In this document: in pieces, positions 34,220 to 37,935 of the stretch | How positions within the stretch are numbered: the stretch's first letter is position 1 | Layout: each line of letters opens with the position of its first letter | NCBI GenBank assembly: GCA_002842145.1 | Contig: PHCF01000064.1 | Location: 1 to 37,935 of the forward strand | Length of the DNA stretch: 37,935 nucleotides | Source of the DNA: Betaproteobacteria bacterium HGW-Betaproteobacteria-6 | Lineage (GTDB): Bacteria > Pseudomonadota > Gammaproteobacteria > Burkholderiales > Rhodocyclaceae | Reading direction: 5' to 3' | Position numbers and translations under genes: made by a program | Notes under the pieces: generated by a model | The model's database searches: none | Told to the model about the DNA's origin: nothing | Seen by the model: only the letters and a program-made list of their open reading frames with translations

Positions 34220-34388
34220 GGTGCAGCGCGAAGAAAACCGAAAGCGGGGAATATAGCAATGTTGCCTGTATGGTAAATGAACATCCGTTCAGTAAAGTGG
34301 GCGCCGTGTCATCGATTGAATTAAACTACGCCGTTGGTCGTACCATTTTGATAATTGCGCTATCAAAGCGACATTGCACGGAAGAGAT

Positions 34389-35555
34389 ATGACGACGTTG
34401 CAAAAAGTCCTGATCGTGGACACTTCACGGCTGGTTCGGGCATCACTGAGCAAGCTGTTGCGCGGTCATTTTGATGTTTGCGAGGAGCGCGACGGCGAGT
34501 CGGCCTGGCAAACCCTGGTCCTTGATTCGTCCATCATCGCTGTCTTTTCCGGCCTGGATATTTTTTCGCTCGAAGGGGCAGGTCTGGTCGAGCGGCTGCG
34601 GGCCAGCAAACTGGCCCGTCTCAACCAGCTTCCGCTTTTCCTGCTGATTTCCGACAGTTTTGCCGAAAGCGGGCGACAGCCTGCCTTGCAGCTTGGCGTC
34701 TCCGAGTTCATTCCGAAAAAGACCGCTGGTCCGGAATTTCAGAAATTGCTGCTTCGCCTGATCAATCCGGACTTGGCGATTCCCGACGCTGCCACGGAGT
34801 TTGGCGAGCAGAGCGACGTCGGCATCAACGATTTAAAGGTGCGTGTCGATAGCCTCCCCGATCTGAGCGGTGACGCAGGCTCGGGAGAACCGGTTCGTCC
34901 GGTCCCGGCAGGCGACAACCTTTGTCTGGAGGATTCACTCCACTCAGTCAGCCTTGCTCGGCAACGCGGTGTATTGGTTTTCGGGCTGGATGGTTATGAA
35001 GGCCTACGGCTGAACTACGGCTGGGACCTGGCTGACAAGATCGTCCAGAAAATACTCGGCCTGCTGGCGAGCAAGATTCACTCCGCCGAAACCATGTTGC
35101 CGCTGGTTGGCGGCCGCGTCGCGATCATATCGGCCCTGGCTGGACGCGAAATGTGCGAAAAGTTCGCCCGCAGCGTTTGCCGGGCCTTGTCCGCGGCCAA
35201 TATTTCAATTTGTGGCACTCGTGTGCCGGTCACCGTCAGCGTCGGCGTCGCTGCCTTGCCGGATGACAAGGCCGCAACGACAACCGACGAGCTCTTGCAT
35301 CTGGCCATCAGTCGACACGATGCTGCGCATCATGCCGGTGGCAATCGGGTGGTCAGCATGACGGGTTGCGGCGGGACGAGCATCAATCAGGAGGTGTTCT
35401 TTGAACGCCTCAAAGAATTGCTCGCCGACGAATCGCCAACCACCATGATGTCGTGCAAGGGCTGGCTGACCGCCGTGTGCAAGCGATGCCGCACATTGCG
35501 CGCGGCCGGAGAGGCGCCGCTGTGCGCCATCGGAGAGCTTGACGAGAACTGCTGA
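34389..35555 (+). CDS. Degenerate receiver-GGDEF protein, copy 2
   Basis: A 388-aa paralogue of the 30469 gene starts at the ATG at 34389 (GGAAGAG ribosome-binding site; an earlier in-frame codon at 34374 is less likely). The receiver keeps VLIVDTSRLVRASLSKLL and a Lys in FIPKKT, but again has VFSGLDI where the phospho-acceptor Asp should be. The GGDEF loop reads LVGGRVAIIS, so cyclase activity is unlikely. The C terminus has three to four Cys (MMSCKGWLTAVCKRCRT), a possible metal or redox site absent from copy 1. A loose TTGATA-N7-TATCAA dyad lies upstream (34348-34366). It ends at a bidirectional terminator. Confidence 0.85.
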   Translation: MTTLQKVLIVDTSRLVRASLSKLLRGHFDVCEERDGESAWQTLVLDSSIIAVFSGLDIFSLEGAGLVERLRASKLARLNQLPLFLLISDSFAESGRQPALQLGVSEFIPKKTAGPEFQKLLLRLINPDLAIPDAATEFGEQSDVGINDLKVRVDSLPDLSGDAGSGEPVRPVPAGDNLCLEDSLHSVSLARQRGVLVFGLDGYEGLRLNYGWDLADKIVQKILGLLASKIHSAETMLPLVGGRVAIISALAGREMCEKFARSVCRALSAANISICGTRVPVTVSVGVAALPDDKAATTTDELLHLAISRHDAAHHAGGNRVVSMTGCGGTSINQEVFFERLKELLADESPTTMMSCKGWLTAVCKRCRTLRAAGEAPLCAIGELDENC

Positions 35556-35574
35556 GCCAATGGTTTTCAGGCGC

Positions 35575-35600
35575 AAAAAACCGGCCGAGGCCGGTTTTTT
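35575..35600. terminator. Bidirectional terminator between copy 2 and fumA
   Basis: The sequence aaaaaaccggc-cgag-gccggtttttt forms a 5-bp GC stem flanked by A/T tracts on both sides. It therefore serves the plus-strand pseudo-receiver gene and the convergent minus-strand fumarase gene (stop at 35617). Confidence 0.9.
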
Positions 35601-35616
35601 GTTTGGCTTCAAACGG

Positions 35617-37149
35617 TCAGGCCTTGAGCGGAATCTTGCCGATCTTGACCTGCCATTCCTTCGGGCCGGTGTCATGGACGCTGACACCGGATGAATCGAC
35701 GGCCACTGTCACCGGCATGTTCTCGACGTCGAACTCGTAGATCGCTTCCATGCCCAGATCGGCAAAGCCGACCACCTTGGCCGACTTGATCGCCTTGGCC
35801 ACCAGGTAGGCGGCGCCGCCGACGGCCATCAGGTAGGCCGACTGATTGTCCTTGATCGCCGAGATGGCGACCGGACCGCGTTCGGACTTGCCGATCATCG
35901 AAATGAGGCCGGTCTGCTCGAGCATCATGCGGGTGAACTTGTCCATCCGGGTGCCGGTGGTCGGGCCGGCTGGGCCAACGACTTCGTCACGCACCGGATC
36001 GACCGGGCCGACGTAGTAGATGACCCGGTTGGTGAAGTCGACCGGCAGTTTCTCGCCCTTGGCCAGCATGTCGGAAATGCGCTTGTGGGCGGCATCGCGG
36101 CCGGTCAGCATCTTGCCGTTGAGGAGCAGCTTCTGGCCGATCTTCCAGGACGCGACTTCTTCCTTGGTCAGTGTGTTGAGGTCGACGCGGGTCGCCGCCT
36201 TGAGGTCCGGCGTCCAGGTGACGGCCGGCCAGTCTTCGAGCTTCGGCACGTCGAGCTTGGCCGGGCCGGAGCCATCGAGGTGGAAGTGGCAGTGGCGGGT
36301 GGCGGCGCAGTTGGGGACCAGGGCAACCGGCAGGTTGGCAGCGTGGCAGGGGTAGTCCAGCACCTTGACGTCGAGCACGGTGGTCAGGCCGCCCAGACCC
36401 TGGGCGCCGACGCCGAGGGCGTTGATCTTTTCCATCAGCTCAAGGCGCAGTTCCTCGGCGCGGGTGAGTTTCGCACCGGTAGCGGCCTTGGCCTTCAGTT
36501 CATGGATGTCGACCGGTGCCATGATCGATTCCTTGGCCAGCAGCATGGCTTTTTCCGGCGTGCCGCCGATGCCGATGCCGATGATGCCGGGCGGGCACCA
36601 GCCGGCACCCATTTCCGGAATCTTCTTGAGAACCCAGTCGACGAGGTCGTCGGACGGGTTGAGCATGGCGAACTTGGACTTGGCTTCCGAGCCACCGCCC
36701 TTGGCAGCACAGATGACTTCGACGTGATGACCGGGGACGATTTCGAAATGGACGACCGCCGGGGTGTTGTCCTTGGTGTTCTTGCGAGCGCCGGCCGGGT
36801 CGGCCAATACCGATGCGCGCAGCGGATTGTCCGGGTTGCCGTAGGCGCGACGAACGCCTTCGTCGATCATCTGCTGGATGCTCATGGTGGCATCCGGCCA
36901 GGTGACCTGCATGCCGACCTTGATGAAGACCATGCCGATGCCGGTGTCCTGGCAAATCGGGCGGTGACCTTCGGCGGCCATCCGCGAGTTGGTCAGGATC
37001 TGGGCGATGGCGTCCTTGGCAGCGGGGGATTCCTCGCGTTCGTAGGCTTCACCGAGGGCCTTGATGTAGTCGAGCGGATGGTAGTAGCTGATGTACTGGA
37101 AGGCATCGGCGACGGACTGGATCAGGTCTTCTTGTTTGATGGCGGTCAT
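35617..37149 (-). CDS. fumA: Class I fumarate hydratase
   Basis: This 510-aa [4Fe-4S] fumarase interconverts fumarate and malate in the TCA cycle. The start is the ATG at 37149 with GGAG upstream; a TTG two codons earlier is also in frame. Class I motifs are visible: PICQDTGIGMVFIK (Cys ligand), AKGGGSEAKSKFAML, PPGIIGIGIGGTPEKAM, YPCHAANLPVALVPNC and AATRHCHFHLDGSG, and GPTTGTRMD with a C-terminal region as in tartrate dehydratase beta. The two halves (alpha and beta) are fused, as in E. coli FumA/FumB. It is iron-dependent and oxygen-sensitive, unlike FumC. Confidence 0.95.
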   Translation of the reverse strand: MTAIKQEDLIQSVADAFQYISYYHPLDYIKALGEAYEREESPAAKDAIAQILTNSRMAAEGHRPICQDTGIGMVFIKVGMQVTWPDATMSIQQMIDEGVRRAYGNPDNPLRASVLADPAGARKNTKDNTPAVVHFEIVPGHHVEVICAAKGGGSEAKSKFAMLNPSDDLVDWVLKKIPEMGAGWCPPGIIGIGIGGTPEKAMLLAKESIMAPVDIHELKAKAATGAKLTRAEELRLELMEKINALGVGAQGLGGLTTVLDVKVLDYPCHAANLPVALVPNCAATRHCHFHLDGSGPAKLDVPKLEDWPAVTWTPDLKAATRVDLNTLTKEEVASWKIGQKLLLNGKMLTGRDAAHKRISDMLAKGEKLPVDFTNRVIYYVGPVDPVRDEVVGPAGPTTGTRMDKFTRMMLEQTGLISMIGKSERGPVAISAIKDNQSAYLMAVGGAAYLVAKAIKSAKVVGFADLGMEAIYEFDVENMPVTVAVDSSGVSVHDTGPKEWQVKIGKIPLKA

Positions 37150-37212
37150 GCGCAACTCCGGGTCAGTGGTTTTTCTGGTGTTGAAGAGCGAGGGTCTGGG
37201 TCATGGTCTTGT

Positions 37213-37647
37213 CTACCATCGCCATGTGTGCTCGGACAGGTTGTTGGCATTGATGAAGCTTTTTAGCAGATGGATCGAAGAAATGCCGATGATGGCAGTC
37301 GATAGTTTGATCTTGAGAACGCCAGCATTGACGTGGGAGAGCCATTCCGGCTGATCGGGGTGGTCGTCGAGATCGAGGCGGGATACGAATGTTTCATAGC
37401 CGCCAATGATGACCATGACCAGTAGGTTGGCAATCATCACGACGTCAATCAGGCCGAGGACGACGAGCATGACGTCGGCTTCGCTGAAATGGGCGGCGTC
37501 GAAGACGCTACTCACCAAGTGACTCAGCTCGACCATGAACAGCCAGCAATAGACCACTTGGGCAACGATCAGACCGATATAGAGCGGAGCCTGAATCCAG
37601 CGACTGGCGAAGATGAATGTCTCAAGGGATTTGATTGGCGAACTCAT
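37213..37647 (-). CDS. UPF0114 (YqhA-like) membrane protein
   Basis: This 144-aa inner-membrane protein has three to four hydrophobic segments (residues about 20-40, 57-84 and 112-130) and matches the UPF0114/YqhA pattern: [64 protein letters not shown] and [10 protein letters not shown]. Function unknown. There is no good ribosome-binding site before the ATG. It lies 63 bases upstream of fumA on the same strand. Confidence 0.92.
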   Translation of the reverse strand: MSSPIKSLETFIFASRWIQAPLYIGLIVAQVVYCWLFMVELSHLVSSVFDAAHFSEADVMLVVLGLIDVVMIANLLVMVIIGGYETFVSRLDLDDHPDQPEWLSHVNAGVLKIKLSTAIIGISSIHLLKSFINANNLSEHTWRW

Positions 37648-37898
37648 TTTGGGAATCGTAAATTGGGGAGCCGAATTTTATCACGCGACCCGGCTGCTTC
37701 AGGAACCACCTGAAATGCTGCGGCGCAGCGTGATTTCGTAAGGCCTTTGTAAGAATATCGACGTCTAATGCCGCATCAGCGCTGGTGATGTAGGAAACGG
37801 ATTTTCCAGCGTGGACGGCTTTAATAAGCCCCGGGTCATACCCGAGGTCCAATCGGTTGTTTCAACATAAATCGCGAAGTACCGCAGAGGAGAAGAAT

Positions 37899-37935
37899 AT
37901 GTCGAATGAGTCCGTGCAGCTAATTTATCCGTCTG
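37899..37935 (+). CDS. Start of an unidentified gene (partial)
   Basis: An ATG at 37899 has a strong GAGGAGAAG ribosome-binding site seven bases upstream. The 12 complete codons read MSNESVQLIYPS before the window ends. This is too short to identify. The 251 bases between it and the UPF0114 gene hold no gene I can support. Confidence 0.6.
   Translation, partial: MSNESVQLIYPS

Noticed and set aside
36085..37266. 393-aa plus-strand ORF opposite fumA
   Set aside because: Shadow frame of the fumarase gene.
37622..37852. 76-aa minus-strand ORF before the UPF0114 gene
   Set aside because: It starts at a TTG without a ribosome-binding site and overlaps the next gene's start. No family was recognised, although the composition is not absurd.
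1..37935. Mobile elements, tRNA/rRNA genes, CRISPR arrays, toxin-antitoxin or defence systems
   Set aside because: I looked for transposase or integrase motifs, repeat-spacer patterns and tRNA-like cloverleafs and saw none. A proper tRNA and HMM scan was not possible here.

Overview
The window looks like a chromosomal segment of a GC-rich betaproteobacterium, most likely of the Rhodocyclales (Dechloromonas/Azospira-like). This is inferred from the class I polyhydroxyalkanoate (PHA) genes, the bamD/rluD/pgeF and gloB/rnhA/dnaQ neighbourhoods, a menaquinone gene pair and abundant c-di-GMP-type signalling genes. I see no rRNA, tRNA, insertion sequence, integrase or CRISPR array. Gene density is high and most genes sit in short operons with ATGA-type overlaps.

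Layout, left to right. Bases 1-4423 (minus strand): a five-gene overlapping run (YafS-like methyltransferase, rnhA, dnaQ, membrane-anchored lipase, M18 aminopeptidase) followed by a partial membrane methyltransferase. gloB diverges from it. Bases 5220-6984 (minus): a CheY-like receiver, a receiver-GGEEF diguanylate cyclase and a small membrane protein. Bases 7058-14564 (plus): a large DUF748/AsmA-like protein, then rmuC, a DUF3293 protein and a kinase-HDOD-GAF regulator, overlapping one another. Bases 14723-17117: bamD diverging from rluD-pgeF, with an oddly absent intergenic region. Bases 17204-19567: a 66-aa ORF with a PhaR-type operator in its promoter, a succinate/acetate CoA-transferase and a small lipoprotein. 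Bases 19701-21638: a LysR regulator, a ZIP transporter and a small membrane protein.

Bases 21701-25641 hold the PHA locus: phaC, two tandem phaB paralogues and phaR. phaR is frameshifted by an exact 7-bp tandem duplication. Bases 25783-27554 hold menB-menC, followed by a PilZ protein. Bases 28071-30263 (minus) hold ilvN and ilvB preceded by a valine-rich leader peptide and an intrinsic terminator. This is a complete ivbL-like attenuator that standard ORF calling misses.

Bases 30469-35555 hold the least explained region. Two paralogous proteins with degenerate receiver and degenerate GGDEF domains flank an uncharacterised 520-aa protein with a C-terminal membrane helix and a signal-anchored HExxH protein. 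The window ends with a class I fumarase, a UPF0114 membrane protein and the first codons of another gene.

The strongest items for follow-up are the phaR duplication, the ilvB attenuator, the CTGC-N3-GCAG dyad in the promoter of the 66-aa gene, and the pseudo-receiver/pseudo-GGDEF pair. Functions are assigned by reading translated motifs; no database search was run.
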